From positions 682,001 to 746,000 of the forward strand of contig JADJTQ010000005.1 in the NCBI GenBank assembly GCA_016711125.1: a DNA stretch of 64,000 nt, read 5' to 3'. The translations under genes were made by a program, and so were the position numbers. This document shows positions 1-8,973 of this stretch, piece by piece; positions within the stretch are counted from its first letter, which is position 1; every line of letters begins with the position of its first letter. The notes beneath the pieces were generated by a model, which was not told the origin of the DNA, made no database searches, and saw nothing but the letters and a program-made list of their open reading frames with translations. Source of the DNA: Saprospiraceae bacterium (lineage in GTDB: Bacteria > Bacteroidota > Bacteroidia > Chitinophagales > Saprospiraceae).

Positions 1-103
1 GGGGGTTTCAAAGATCAGATTGGTGACAAAGAATCGAAGAAGACGAGTGGCGTTGGACGGATATGGATTAGAAATCATCGAAAATGTACCGCTCGACGAG
101 TAG
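1..103 (+). CDS. ribA: GTP cyclohydrolase II, C-terminal end only (RibA or RibBA)
   Basis: Only the last 33 codons and a TAG stop lie in the window, read in the frame starting at base 2. The peptide contains SKIRLVTKNRRRRVALDGYG followed by LEIIENVPLDE. This matches the C-terminal signature of GTP cyclohydrolase II (IRLLTNNP, then GYGLEI.E..P), which opens GTP in the first step of riboflavin synthesis. In Bacteroidota this domain is usually fused behind RibB, but the fusion cannot be checked here. The gene converges on the PorP/SprF gene, 22 bases away. The fragment is short, so the call rests on one motif. Confidence 0.65.
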   Translation, partial: GVSKIRLVTKNRRRRVALDGYGLEIIENVPLDE

Positions 104-125
104 TATAGTGTCGAGTTAAATGTAA

Positions 126-1196
126 TTAGAACATTGGGCAAGCTCCTCCCTCATCTTCATAGTTACCCAGATAGGTGAGAGACAATTCAAAGGCACCTTG
201 ACCGGTCTGATACTTGACTATGTCCCGAAGATTAAAGTCATAACTCAAACCAATCAGCAGATCGCCTAAACCTATTCCGATCAGTGCTCCAAAATCATCC
301 AGTTTGGGAGCTCCCTCAAAATCACGCACTGCAGCCAGCCAACCACCTACATGAAAATTGAGGCATCCGTATGATTGGGTTCGATAATGAAAATGCTGCC
401 TAATACACCCCGGATTGATTCTCCTTGGTTGACAAGAAGCAGACGGGAGAAATGCTAAGATTATCACTGCTCCTTAAAGTACTTCCTGCGTGGATGGTAT
501 ATTTTCTCTTCAGTCTGCTGTCTGATCGGTTTTGTTGGCTTTCATCACTGTCTCTTTTGTAGAAAGAAAATTGGGGTTCAAGTAGATGTTGTGCGGAGGC
601 ACCGACAAAATATTGAGCTGCAGCATTCGTGGCTGACACAAAATTGATTCCGACAGCAACATCGCTAAATCCGAAATTATTGCTTGGTAGGTCTTCTCCG
701 GTTGCCCCGCTAAAACTATTCACACCATCAAATTGATCTTGGAACACCAGATTTTCGTACAATACATTTCTCTGACCCGTAACCAATTGAGCACCGGCAG
801 AAATGTACTTTTCTGATTTCGTGCCAGCGTTTTATGAAAGCCACCTGAGATGGCGATCATGTTGGTTGAAAGATCTACCGCACTTGCCTGATCGGTGATA
901 AATTGAAGGCCAACTCCCGCAGCATCACCACTAAAGGCACCCGAATTAATTTCAAAACGCAGGTCAAGCGCGGCTCCGAAACTGCCTATTGATTGGCCCA
1001 AAGGACCTTTCCATTGATCCCGATAGATTGCGGAGACCCGGTACTTCGCAGCAAAACCTCCCGTGAGCGCTGGATTCAACTGCATGGGAGAGCTATAGTA
1101 TTGTGAAAACTGAAGATCCTGCGCAGGCAACAGAAAAGTTAGAAATGCAAGCACGACTAAGTAAAGGAACTTCAAAGTATTTTGGTTGTCAGACAT
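126..1196 (-). CDS. PorP/SprF family type IX secretion system membrane protein (frameshifted)
   Basis: Three overlapping frames join into one protein of about 355 residues. It begins with a signal peptide ending LLPAQ, followed by the family hallmark QFSQYYSSPMQLNPALTG. The middle has alternating beta-barrel segments, and the C-terminus ends in EDEGGACPMF, like other PorP/SprF proteins. The family sits in the outer membrane and anchors secreted partners, often next to a gene for a large secreted protein, but none is adjacent here. Breaks lie near 820 (reading resumes as SAGAQLVTGQRNVLYENLVF) and near 440. Both look like one-base indels, so an assembly error is more likely than decay. No promoter is evident. 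Confidence 0.85.
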
Positions 1197-1272
1197 GCAT
1201 TAAACTGCTTTTTGCTTCATTTATTATCAAATACCGCACCCAATTCAGTGCCTTCAAAGACAGCAGGTCTGA

Positions 1273-2631
1273 TTAAATATTCTGAATGATATCATACTGG
1301 GTAATAATGTGGTAATTGCCTGCCTTGTCTTTGGCCACAATAGCTGGGTTCTGCTTGCTGATTACCCGGCTTAGCTCACCAAACGGTGTTTCGATTTCCA
1401 CTTCGGGAAAAGGCGCTCCCATCAGAGAACCTACCGTCGTGTCCTGTGCTCTTTTTTGATCGTCCAGCAGGTACTGAATGACTTGAGTTTCGGTGATTGA
1501 ACCGATGATTTGATCTTCTTTTTTAACCGGCATCTGCGATATGTCGTGTTCACGCATTAAATCGATTACTGACCGGATGTCTTGATGGGCCTCTACATAC
1601 ATAAAGCTTTTCTCCAGCTTGGAATCGATGAGATCTTTAACAGTGAGCTCTCCTTCTAAAAAGCCTCGTTCGCGCATCCAATCATCATTATAGATTTTAC
1701 CTACATAGCGGCTACCATGATCATGAAATATGATTACTACCACGTCATCTTTAGTGAGCCGGTCACTCATTTGCAGCAATCCAGCCATTGCACTGCCAGC
1801 TGAATAACCAAGTAAAATGCCCTCAAGTCTTGCCAGTTTGCGGGCTGCCAGAGCACCGTCTTTGTCCGTTACTTTCTCAAAGTGATCAATGATGCCAAAA
1901 TTGACATTTTTAGGCAGAATGTCTTCACCGATTCCCTCTGTAATGTAAGGGTATATCTCCTTTTCGTCAAAAATGCCTGTTTCATGATATTTTTTAAACA
2001 CCGAACCATAAGTGTCGATGCCCCAAACCTGAACTGCCGGATTCTTTTCTTTTAGAAATTGAGCCGTTCCGGAAATGGTGCCTCCCGTACCAACTCCGAC
2101 TACCAAATGAGTGATTTTGCCATCGGTCTGCTGCCAGATTTCTGGTCCTGTGCTCTCATAGTGAGCAACGGTATTTGCCGGATTATCATATTGATTAAAC
2201 CAAAACGAATTTTTAATCTGCTTGCTTAGTTTTTCGGCAACTGAATAGTACGATCGAGGGTCTGTTGGCCCAACATTGGTAGGGCATACAATCACCTCTG
2301 CGCCAAGTGCTTTTAAAATATCGATTTTTTCCTTTGACTGTTTATCATTAGTCGTGAATATGCATTTATAGCCCTTGACACAAGCTGCTATTGCCAGTCC
2401 CATTCCTGTATTACCTGAAGTACACTCTATGATCGTGCCACCAGGTTTAATTTGACCTTCAGATTCTGCCTGATCCAGCATTTTTACTGCCATTCGATCC
2501 TTAATCGAATGCCCGGGATTGAATGTTTCGACTTTAGCCAGTACGAGACATGGAAGATCCTTTACGATTTGATTCAACTGAATCAAAGGAGTATTTCCTA
2601 TCGTCTCAAGGATGTTTTTGTGAATTTTCAA
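1273..2631 (-). CDS. Cystathionine beta-synthase-type PLP enzyme with C-terminal CBS pair
   Basis: An intact 452-residue protein. Residues 1 to about 315 form a fold-type II PLP domain: Lys44 in HSIKDR is the expected Schiff-base lysine, SGNTGMGLA is the substrate loop, and GTGGTISG binds the PLP phosphate. Residues from about 335 to the end form two CBS domains (MREHDISQMPV and the VSRVISKQNPAIV region). This architecture condenses serine or O-acetylserine with homocysteine or sulfide. A PLP lyase of the Cys/Met family at 29182-30379 could supply the second transsulfuration step. Cysteine synthase activity is the alternative; the long C-terminal CBS extension favours cystathionine beta-synthase. 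Confidence 0.88.
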   Translation of the reverse strand: MKIHKNILETIGNTPLIQLNQIVKDLPCLVLAKVETFNPGHSIKDRMAVKMLDQAESEGQIKPGGTIIECTSGNTGMGLAIAACVKGYKCIFTTNDKQSKEKIDILKALGAEVIVCPTNVGPTDPRSYYSVAEKLSKQIKNSFWFNQYDNPANTVAHYESTGPEIWQQTDGKITHLVVGVGTGGTISGTAQFLKEKNPAVQVWGIDTYGSVFKKYHETGIFDEKEIYPYITEGIGEDILPKNVNFGIIDHFEKVTDKDGALAARKLARLEGILLGYSAGSAMAGLLQMSDRLTKDDVVVIIFHDHGSRYVGKIYNDDWMRERGFLEGELTVKDLIDSKLEKSFMYVEAHQDIRSVIDLMREHDISQMPVKKEDQIIGSITETQVIQYLLDDQKRAQDTTVGSLMGAPFPEVEIETPFGELSRVISKQNPAIVAKDKAGNYHIITQYDIIQNI

Positions 2632-2664
2632 TAGTTTGAATTTTCCGACAAAGCTATTTAAAAA

Positions 2665-3555
2665 TTATCGACTGGCACTGGCACGGGAAGCCTTATACCT
2701 GGACCGCACAAAAAACTTGGCATCGACGGCACCCAATGCCTGCGCAACTTCTTGCGAGATCACCATGTCAACTTCTTTTGGGTATAAATGATCCGGTATG
2801 GTACCTACCACCTTGGCATAAATAGTAACATCGTGCATCGGATTTTTAATCTCGATGATCGACTGCTGATCGGCATGCCTGTGCATTACAAAATAGCCCC
2901 TGGCACCTCCGGTAGCTTTCCAGAATGCAACCTCATTTTTGCTCACGAGGTTTGCAGGCTCATATTCTTCGGAAAATCGAAGACCCAGTTCTGTCTTTGA
3001 TTCAGGTTTGTCGGGCGCAGGTGCATCGTCGGGGTCAATGATTTTACCAGTCTCAACAACAAGCGGATCAAAATCACGCTTGATCCACCCAATATGGAGA
3101 GCCTGACCTGTTTTGAGTTGTTCATTTTCCAAGTTGTTTCGGTTAGCCAGAAGATTCGTCGGTATTTTAAAGTAGACTCGACTCACCCGAAACAAATTAT
3201 CTTTTGTCTGAACTTGATAATAAACGGGCAAAAATTCATTTCTGTTTTTAAAAAGGGGTAATCTTGCCACAATCTGCTCTTCGGCAATTGGAATAGTAAG
3301 GATCGTAGGGAGTTGGATCTTATTTTGGCTTAGGGCAGGATTAGCCTCGATAATATTCTGTTGAGGAACCCCGTAATTCCGGGATATCCCATAAAGGGTC
3401 TGATTATTTAATACGCGGTGATAAACCACTTTTCCTAATTTGGGGTCGATTTTTACAAAAGCAGCGTCAGTAATAGTCTCCTGGGCTAAAGATGTTGTCA
3501 CGCAGACCATGAAAAATAGCGGTGAGTATATTAATTTTAACAATGTTCCTTTCAT
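2665..3555 (-). CDS. Secreted LysM-domain protein with C-terminal DPBB-like region
   Basis: The start was set at 3555 (MKGTLLKLIYSPLFFMV, signal peptide ending SLAQ). The upstream ATG at 3615 would overlap the divergent kdsB start. The mature protein has a first LysM unit (YHRVLNNQTLYGISRNYGVP) and a second, weaker one (YQVQTKDNLFRVSRVYFKIP), then a linker rich in Asp and Pro. The C-terminal 90 residues (GYFVMHRHADQQSIIEIKNP, then VTIYAKVVGTIPDH) resemble the double-psi beta-barrel tail seen on Bacteroidota LysM proteins. A periplasmic peptidoglycan-binding role is inferred. No catalytic residues are recognised. Confidence 0.75.
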   Translation of the reverse strand: MKGTLLKLIYSPLFFMVCVTTSLAQETITDAAFVKIDPKLGKVVYHRVLNNQTLYGISRNYGVPQQNIIEANPALSQNKIQLPTILTIPIAEEQIVARLPLFKNRNEFLPVYYQVQTKDNLFRVSRVYFKIPTNLLANRNNLENEQLKTGQALHIGWIKRDFDPLVVETGKIIDPDDAPAPDKPESKTELGLRFSEEYEPANLVSKNEVAFWKATGGARGYFVMHRHADQQSIIEIKNPMHDVTIYAKVVGTIPDHLYPKEVDMVISQEVAQALGAVDAKFFVRSRYKASRASASR

Positions 3556-3609
3556 AGATGTCTGTACAAAAATAGTATATATATTATATAAAAACATAAT
3601 ATTAATTAA

Positions 3610-4344
3610 ATGCATTTCCTTGGAGTGATTCCGGCTCGCTATAAATCAAGTCGTTTTCCCGGTAAACCACTAGTTGATATTGGCGGACGATCGATGATCT
3701 ATCGGGTATATCACCAGGCACTTAAAAGTAAATATCTCAACGAGGTAGTGGTTGCTACTGATGATGAACTCATCTACAATCATTGTATCAACGCTAAAAT
3801 GCAGGTGATTATGACATCTGAGTTGCACCAATCTGGTACCGACAGAGTAGCAGAGGTGGCCCAAAAAACTCAGGCCGAGGTGATCATTAACATTCAAGGT
3901 GATGAGCCCTTTATTCCACCATCTTATATCGACTCCCTCTGCAACCTGTTTTCCGATGACAAGGTAGAAATTGGAACCTTGCTCTCCCCAATGGTGGACC
4001 GTGCTCCAGCTTCAAACCCAGGTATCGTTAAGGCCGTGAGACGCTTGGATGGTAGGGCCATGTACTTCAGCCGGGCTCCGATTCCTTATCAGCGTAATCA
4101 TGACTTTGAAATGCCGGTTTATCGTCATTTGGGCATTTACGGATTTAGACGGGTGGCCTTAATGCAACTTGCTGGTCTACAGCGGGGGGACCTCGAGCAA
4201 TATGAGATGTTGGAGCAATTACGCTGGATGGAAGCCGGGTACGAAATTATGACTTCTCTGGTTGGAGAGGCGCCTCTGGCGGTGGATGAACCTGAGGATG
4301 TTGAACATATTTTGTCATGGATGAAAAACGAAGGACTTGGATAG
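3610..4344 (+). CDS. kdsB: 3-deoxy-manno-octulosonate cytidylyltransferase
   Basis: An intact 244-residue protein of normal family length. The N-terminal nucleotide-binding motif IPARYKSSRFPGKPL, the VVVATDD segment, the INIQGDEPFI metal and substrate loop, and the late YRHLGIYGFR motif are all diagnostic of KdsB. It makes CMP-Kdo from CTP and Kdo for lipopolysaccharide inner core assembly in the cytoplasm. The gene diverges from the LysM gene with 54 bases between the chosen starts. It converges on the cytidine deaminase gene, 59 bases away. Confidence 0.95.
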   Translation: MHFLGVIPARYKSSRFPGKPLVDIGGRSMIYRVYHQALKSKYLNEVVVATDDELIYNHCINAKMQVIMTSELHQSGTDRVAEVAQKTQAEVIINIQGDEPFIPPSYIDSLCNLFSDDKVEIGTLLSPMVDRAPASNPGIVKAVRRLDGRAMYFSRAPIPYQRNHDFEMPVYRHLGIYGFRRVALMQLAGLQRGDLEQYEMLEQLRWMEAGYEIMTSLVGEAPLAVDEPEDVEHILSWMKNEGLG

Positions 4345-4403
4345 ACCCAGATAATTGAAAGTCACCGAATGATTTTCAGGTGTTTGATGCGATCGCCAAA
4401 TTT

Positions 4404-4896
4404 TCAATCCGTGTTACCCAAGTCCTTTGCCGAAAAGGAAAGAGGTAGTAGGTCTTTGACTGATTCAAATTCCAATATCGGTCCTGATTCACCCTGCAGG
4501 ACTATTTTTTATCGTTTGCTGATGGCGGTCTTCATGTTCACTGATCACTTGTCTGCAAGCTCCACATGGGGAGATTGGGTAGTCTATTGTTTTACCTTTT
4601 GACTGCGCAGTGACGGCCATCATTTCGATAGCCAGATGTTTATATTGACTGCCTGCCATAGCCAAGACGTTCTGCTCAGCACATAGACAGAGACCATAAC
4701 TGGCGTTCTCCTGATTGGTGCCAACCAGGAACTGGCCGTCTGCCAACAACAATGCTGCAGCTACCGTAAATCCTGAGTAAGGGGCATATGCGTTTTTCAA
4801 ACCCATACGTGCATGATCTAATAATTGACGTACTAAGGGATCGATTTCCGAAATGTTGTGAAAGATTTTATACTTAATTTCAAAGGACTTATTCAT
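4404..4896 (-). CDS. cdd: Cytidine deaminase (C-terminal homopolymer frameshift)
   Basis: The start is ATG at 4896 (MNKSFEIKYK). The zinc-binding motifs are present: CAEQN (usually CAER) and PCGACRQVISE, together with the NAYAPYSGF substrate loop. As written, the frame stops at 4489 right after HQQTIKNSPAG. Removing one A from the A6 run near 4505 continues the reading as TIKIVLQGESGPILEFESV, then KDLLPLSFSAKDLG and a stop at 4404. That gives the expected family C-terminus, so the break is probably a sequencing error. The enzyme deaminates cytidine and deoxycytidine in pyrimidine salvage. Confidence 0.88.
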
Positions 4897-5073
4897 ATTC
4901 TTATGGTTAAAAAGGTCGTTGGTCGGCAAAACATCCATGAAAATAACACAAACATCAGGATATTTTGGAGATCAATATTGAACCCATTCATTTTTCAAGT
5001 TGATAAAATTTTTCAGCCACGATGCGGGTTTCACTGAAATTTCTCGGATTATTGGAGGGTAATTTATGTTTTT

Positions 5074-6396
5074 ATGAAAAACATCCTGGTTTTAGGAGCA
5101 GGTAGATCAGCTACTTCATTAATTCAGTATTTATTATCCAATGCAATTGAATGTGATTGGAAGGTGATCGTTGCGGATTTAGATTTGCAACTTGCCCAAA
5201 ATAAGATCGGGTTGTCAGATCGGGGAGAAGCGGTTTCGTTTCATATGGATGACCAGATGGCGAGAAATTCTTTGATTTCCCAGGCAGATGTGGTGATCTC
5301 CATGTTACCCCCCCACCTACACGTTTTAGTAGCTGAAGATTGCCTGACCTACAGTGCCCACCTGCTCACAGCCTCATATCTGAATGCGGAGATGAAATTA
5401 ATGAATGTGCGGGCACATGAGGCCAATTTGCTTTTTATGAATGAGATGGGATTAGATCCTGGCATTGACCATATGTCTGCCATGCAAATGATCGCCGGAA
5501 TCGAAAAGACAGGTAACCAGATTACCGGGTTCAGGTCTTATACAGGAGGACTGATTAGCCCGGAAGACGATGACAATCCATGGCACTACAAAATCACCTG
5601 GAACCCCCGCAATGTAGTTTTGGCTGGACAGACTACTGCAAGGTTCCGTTCGCAAGGATTGATTAAATATCTTCCCTATCAACAACTATTTCGTAACGCA
5701 GAACTAATTGAAGTACCTGGTGTAGGTGATTTTGAAATGTATCCGAATCGTGATTCACTACCCTACGCCGATATCTATGGCTTGCAAAAAGTAAAGACCT
5801 TGATTAGAGGTACCTTGCGTCATGTTGGATTTTGCAGAGGCTGGGCTGCTTTGGTAAGTTTAGGTTTGACTGATGACCAAGTTATAATTGATGGAGGGAT
5901 GTTTGATACTTACCGTGCATTATTAAAAGCCTTTTTACCAGGGGGAGATCGACCAATCACAGAGCAATTAGCTGATCGTCTGGGCGTAAATTCTTTGGAG
6001 ATAGATAGTCGAATAATGTGGTTGTTTGATAGCAGCCCTCTTCCTTCCAAGAAAGCAACCATGGCGGAATTTTTGCAGGATCTCCTGATTGAGAAATTAG
6101 CCTTAAAGACGATAGATAAAGATATGGTAGTCATGCATCATGTCATTGAATATTCCAACTCCGATGGTGATTGGAGTCAAAGCAGTAGCATGGTTCAAAG
6201 AGGTGTTTCATCTGTAGATACAGCAATGGCTAAATTAGTGGGCTTACCCTTAGCCATCTGCACTAAATTATTATTGCAGGACCAGATTTCTATTCGGGGC
6301 GTTTGTATCCCCATTCATCCGGAAGTTTATAACCCGGTGTTGCGTGAGTTGTCACAAATGGGCGTGCGATTTTCCGAACAAACCATCAGACTTTGA
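5074..6396 (+). CDS. Saccharopine dehydrogenase family protein
   Basis: An intact 440-residue protein. It opens with a Rossmann motif (VLGAGRSATSLIQYLL), has VVISMLPPHLH in the NAD-binding half, and carries the characteristic LLFMNEMGLDPGIDHMSAM stretch of the saccharopine dehydrogenase C-terminal domain. The family interconverts saccharopine and a semialdehyde plus an amino acid in lysine metabolism, or acts in polyamine routes. The exact substrate is not determined by the sequence. It is the first gene of an overlapping run with the flippase and prmC. The start is well supported by a leader with no alternative ATG nearby. Confidence 0.85.
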   Translation: MKNILVLGAGRSATSLIQYLLSNAIECDWKVIVADLDLQLAQNKIGLSDRGEAVSFHMDDQMARNSLISQADVVISMLPPHLHVLVAEDCLTYSAHLLTASYLNAEMKLMNVRAHEANLLFMNEMGLDPGIDHMSAMQMIAGIEKTGNQITGFRSYTGGLISPEDDDNPWHYKITWNPRNVVLAGQTTARFRSQGLIKYLPYQQLFRNAELIEVPGVGDFEMYPNRDSLPYADIYGLQKVKTLIRGTLRHVGFCRGWAALVSLGLTDDQVIIDGGMFDTYRALLKAFLPGGDRPITEQLADRLGVNSLEIDSRIMWLFDSSPLPSKKATMAEFLQDLLIEKLALKTIDKDMVVMHHVIEYSNSDGDWSQSSSMVQRGVSSVDTAMAKLVGLPLAICTKLLLQDQISIRGVCIPIHPEVYNPVLRELSQMGVRFSEQTIRL

Positions 6397-7715
6397 GTTG
6401 GATTTTCAAACACTTGAATGTCCTTGATTTGGATGCATCAAGAGGCTTCCAACTGTTTTCGCTTAGCCGTCAAGCAGTTACTTTTATAGTTGGAATTATC
6501 CTGGCAAGGAGTGCTTTGTCGGTGGAGAACATCGGCACTTATGAAATTTGGATGTTTCTGGGTATGATCATCAGTTTTCTGGGTCTCAGCGGTCTTCTGC
6601 AATCGTTTTTAGCAAATTTTCCCAAATCAACCGTTTCCGAGAAACGACACGTCTGTATTGCCGCGTTTTTACTTGCTTGGATGGCAACTGGGTTTGTTTC
6701 ATTATTGATCTATTTGTTCAAAATTCCATTTTTTTCAAATGTCCTGGGGCTTGAGGAAATATCACATTTATTGTTGGTTTTGGGTTTTTTACTTTTTCAT
6801 ATGAATGCAATTCTGGCGCCTTATATTTTCTTGGCTCGGAGTGAACCAAAGTCATTGATCAGATATACGGGGTTTTATTCGGTGGGCAATATACTGGCCG
6901 TTCTTTTACCATTGATTTTTGGTGGGAGCTTGTTAAACCTTTTGCAATGTCTTTTAATTTGGGCAGTAATTGAACATCTGGTTCTTGTCATTTCGGTTTT
7001 TAAAAATTGGTCATTCAGGCTTCCAGGCAAGTGGATGAAGCCATTGCTCTATGCTGCGATCCCGCTCACTTTTTATTCAGGGAGTGGCCTTCTGTCCCAG
7101 CTGTTTGATGTATGGCTAGTTAATCACACCTATAGTGATCTTGGTGTTTTTGCCATATTTAGATATGGTGCCAGAGAACTGCCAGGAGCCCTGGCATTGG
7201 CGGGAGCTTTTAGTGCCTCAATGGTCGTTGTTTACGTCGAAAATAAGTCAGATGGACTATCACGTGTTAAAGAGGGAAGTCGGAGATTTATGCACTTTTT
7301 TTTTCCGGTTTCTATTTTACTTCTATTTTTCACGACACCTCTTTTCGAATGGATTTATGATACCCAATTTCGGGAAAGTGCCCAAATTTTTAATGCCTAC
7401 CTTTTACTCATGATCAGTCGTTGGGTGTTTCCTCAGACACTGCTTGTTGGTCTCGGTAAAAATGCTGATATGTTATGGATCAGTTTTATCGAACTCTTTG
7501 TCAATGTGGCATCCAGTCTTATTTTAGTGAATTACTTAGGTCTGGTTGGCATTGCTCTCGGTACCGTTCTGGCTTTCTGGGTGGAAAAGATAATTATGGT
7601 GATTTTATTGAGCAGAAAGTATGGAATTAAATTTAAAGATTATGTACCACAATCCTTATTTGTATCATATTCATTGCTCATGTTAATTAGCTACCTATGG
7701 ACCTTTATGATGTAA
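6393..7715 (+). CDS. Polysaccharide/oligosaccharide flippase-like membrane protein
   Basis: A 440-residue protein with about twelve hydrophobic segments and charged loops. It has the layout of the MOP superfamily (Wzx or MATE-like), with an N-terminal pair of helices containing GIILARSALSVENIGTYEIW. It probably moves lipid-linked glycan across the inner membrane, but no substrate can be assigned. The initiation codon is TTG at 6393, overlapping the TGA of the preceding gene, which implies translational coupling. Its 3' end overlaps the prmC start by 19 bases. No glycosyltransferases are nearby. Confidence 0.7.
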   Translation: MSWIFKHLNVLDLDASRGFQLFSLSRQAVTFIVGIILARSALSVENIGTYEIWMFLGMIISFLGLSGLLQSFLANFPKSTVSEKRHVCIAAFLLAWMATGFVSLLIYLFKIPFFSNVLGLEEISHLLLVLGFLLFHMNAILAPYIFLARSEPKSLIRYTGFYSVGNILAVLLPLIFGGSLLNLLQCLLIWAVIEHLVLVISVFKNWSFRLPGKWMKPLLYAAIPLTFYSGSGLLSQLFDVWLVNHTYSDLGVFAIFRYGARELPGALALAGAFSASMVVVYVENKSDGLSRVKEGSRRFMHFFFPVSILLLFFTTPLFEWIYDTQFRESAQIFNAYLLLMISRWVFPQTLLVGLGKNADMLWISFIELFVNVASSLILVNYLGLVGIALGTVLAFWVEKIIMVILLSRKYGIKFKDYVPQSLFVSYSLLMLISYLWTFMM

Positions 7716-8560
7716 GTACGGTAAAAGAAGCTTTGGATTATTTGGCAGTCCATTTAGATAAAGATCACGGAGCAGGAGAGCGACTAGCTTTGATGGTCAT
7801 GGAGGATTTGTTTAATGTTGCAGACCAGACCAGTCAAAAAGAATTGTCGCGGGAAGATTGTTTAGTCCTGATGGAGACTACACAATTGATTAATGAGGGT
7901 ATGCCTCTGCAATATGCCACGGGCATCGCCCATTTTTATGGATTGAGATTCAAAGTGGATGGCCATGTGCTTATACCTCGACCCGAAACCGAAGAGTTGG
8001 TATTTGAGGTGATTAGTTCATTAAAGAAGGAAGAGCGACAGCACTTGAAAGTCCTGGATATCGGTACTGGATCCGGATGCATTGCACTCACGCTAAAAAA
8101 GAATTTTCCTACTCTGAATGTCTATGCTATGGATAAAAGTGTTGATGCACTTAGGGTGGCGGAAAAGAATAGTCGCAATCTTGAAGCGAGCGTTCACTTA
8201 ATTCAAGATGATATTACCAATGTAAAAGATCAAACGATTAAAAATTGCGTATTTCACTATATCATTTCCAACCCACCTTATATACAGGAAACGGAGCGCC
8301 ATTTGATGGATGAGCATGTATTGCGATATGAACCGGAGCAGGCCTTATTTCCCAAAAATCAAGACCCATTACAGATGTATGGTTCGATTATTAAATACTC
8401 GGTTGAACATCTTCTAGATGGTGGATATCTATTTTTAGAACTCAATGAATTTCTAGCCCGTGAGGTGGCAAAATTAGTGCATGATGCAGGATTTGCTGAT
8501 GTGAGTGTTATCAAAGACGTCCGCGGTAAACAACGTATCCTTAAGGCTATAAAAGCATGA
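7697..8560 (+). CDS. prmC: Peptide chain release factor N5-glutamine methyltransferase
   Basis: An intact 287-residue protein. It has an N-terminal helical domain, then IPRPETEEL, the SAM-binding motif VLDIGTGSGCIAL, and the catalytic NPPY (ISNPPYIQ) that holds the glutamine amide. The downstream YEPEQALF motif is also typical of PrmC/HemK. It methylates the GGQ glutamine of release factors RF1 and RF2. It is the last gene of an overlapping three-gene run. Its stop lies two bases from the end of the convergent SUI1 gene. Confidence 0.94.
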   Translation: MDLYDVSTVKEALDYLAVHLDKDHGAGERLALMVMEDLFNVADQTSQKELSREDCLVLMETTQLINEGMPLQYATGIAHFYGLRFKVDGHVLIPRPETEELVFEVISSLKKEERQHLKVLDIGTGSGCIALTLKKNFPTLNVYAMDKSVDALRVAEKNSRNLEASVHLIQDDITNVKDQTIKNCVFHYIISNPPYIQETERHLMDEHVLRYEPEQALFPKNQDPLQMYGSIIKYSVEHLLDGGYLFLELNEFLAREVAKLVHDAGFADVSVIKDVRGKQRILKAIKA

Positions 8561-8562
8561 AA

Positions 8563-8973
8563 TTAACCTCCGGCTTTTTTTACATTCTTAAACCCTTTTT
8601 GTTTTAGGAGCTCGACAACCTTATCTCTTCTATTGCCCTGGATAATGATCTGACCCTCTTTGGCACTTCCACCTACACCACAACTTGTTTTTATAAATGT
8701 GGCTAGTTGCTTTAAATCATCGGCATTGCAGGTGATACCCTCAATGATCGTTGCTTCTTTACCACCTCTGCTCTTGCGATCTAACCAGACTCTAACCCTG
8801 TCGTCTGAAGAAATATTTGACTCGGGTTGATCTATGATGTTTGATTCGTCTATTGCGTCTTTTACGGCATCGTCTCCTGAAATGTTAACTCCAGCAAAAA
8901 GGTCAGCCATCGTCTCCTTGTCAGTTGAATACACCAATCCTCCACCCTTTATTTTATTCGATTTTTTACTCAT
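8563..8973 (-). CDS. SUI1/eIF1-type translation initiation factor (YciH-like)
   Basis: A 136-residue protein. The C-terminal 75 residues carry the SUI1 fold: RVWLDRKSRGGKEATIIEGI, then LKQLATFIKTSCGVGGSAKE, GQIIIQGNRRDKVVELL and FKNVKKAGG. The N-terminal 60 residues are acidic and low in pattern. Bacterial YciH proteins resemble eIF1 and are thought to influence start-site fidelity or stress translation. The start codon overlaps the stop of the upstream serine hydrolase gene as ATGA, so the two are coupled. Confidence 0.9.
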   Translation of the reverse strand: MSKKSNKIKGGGLVYSTDKETMADLFAGVNISGDDAVKDAIDESNIIDQPESNISSDDRVRVWLDRKSRGGKEATIIEGITCNADDLKQLATFIKTSCGVGGSAKEGQIIIQGNRRDKVVELLKQKGFKNVKKAGG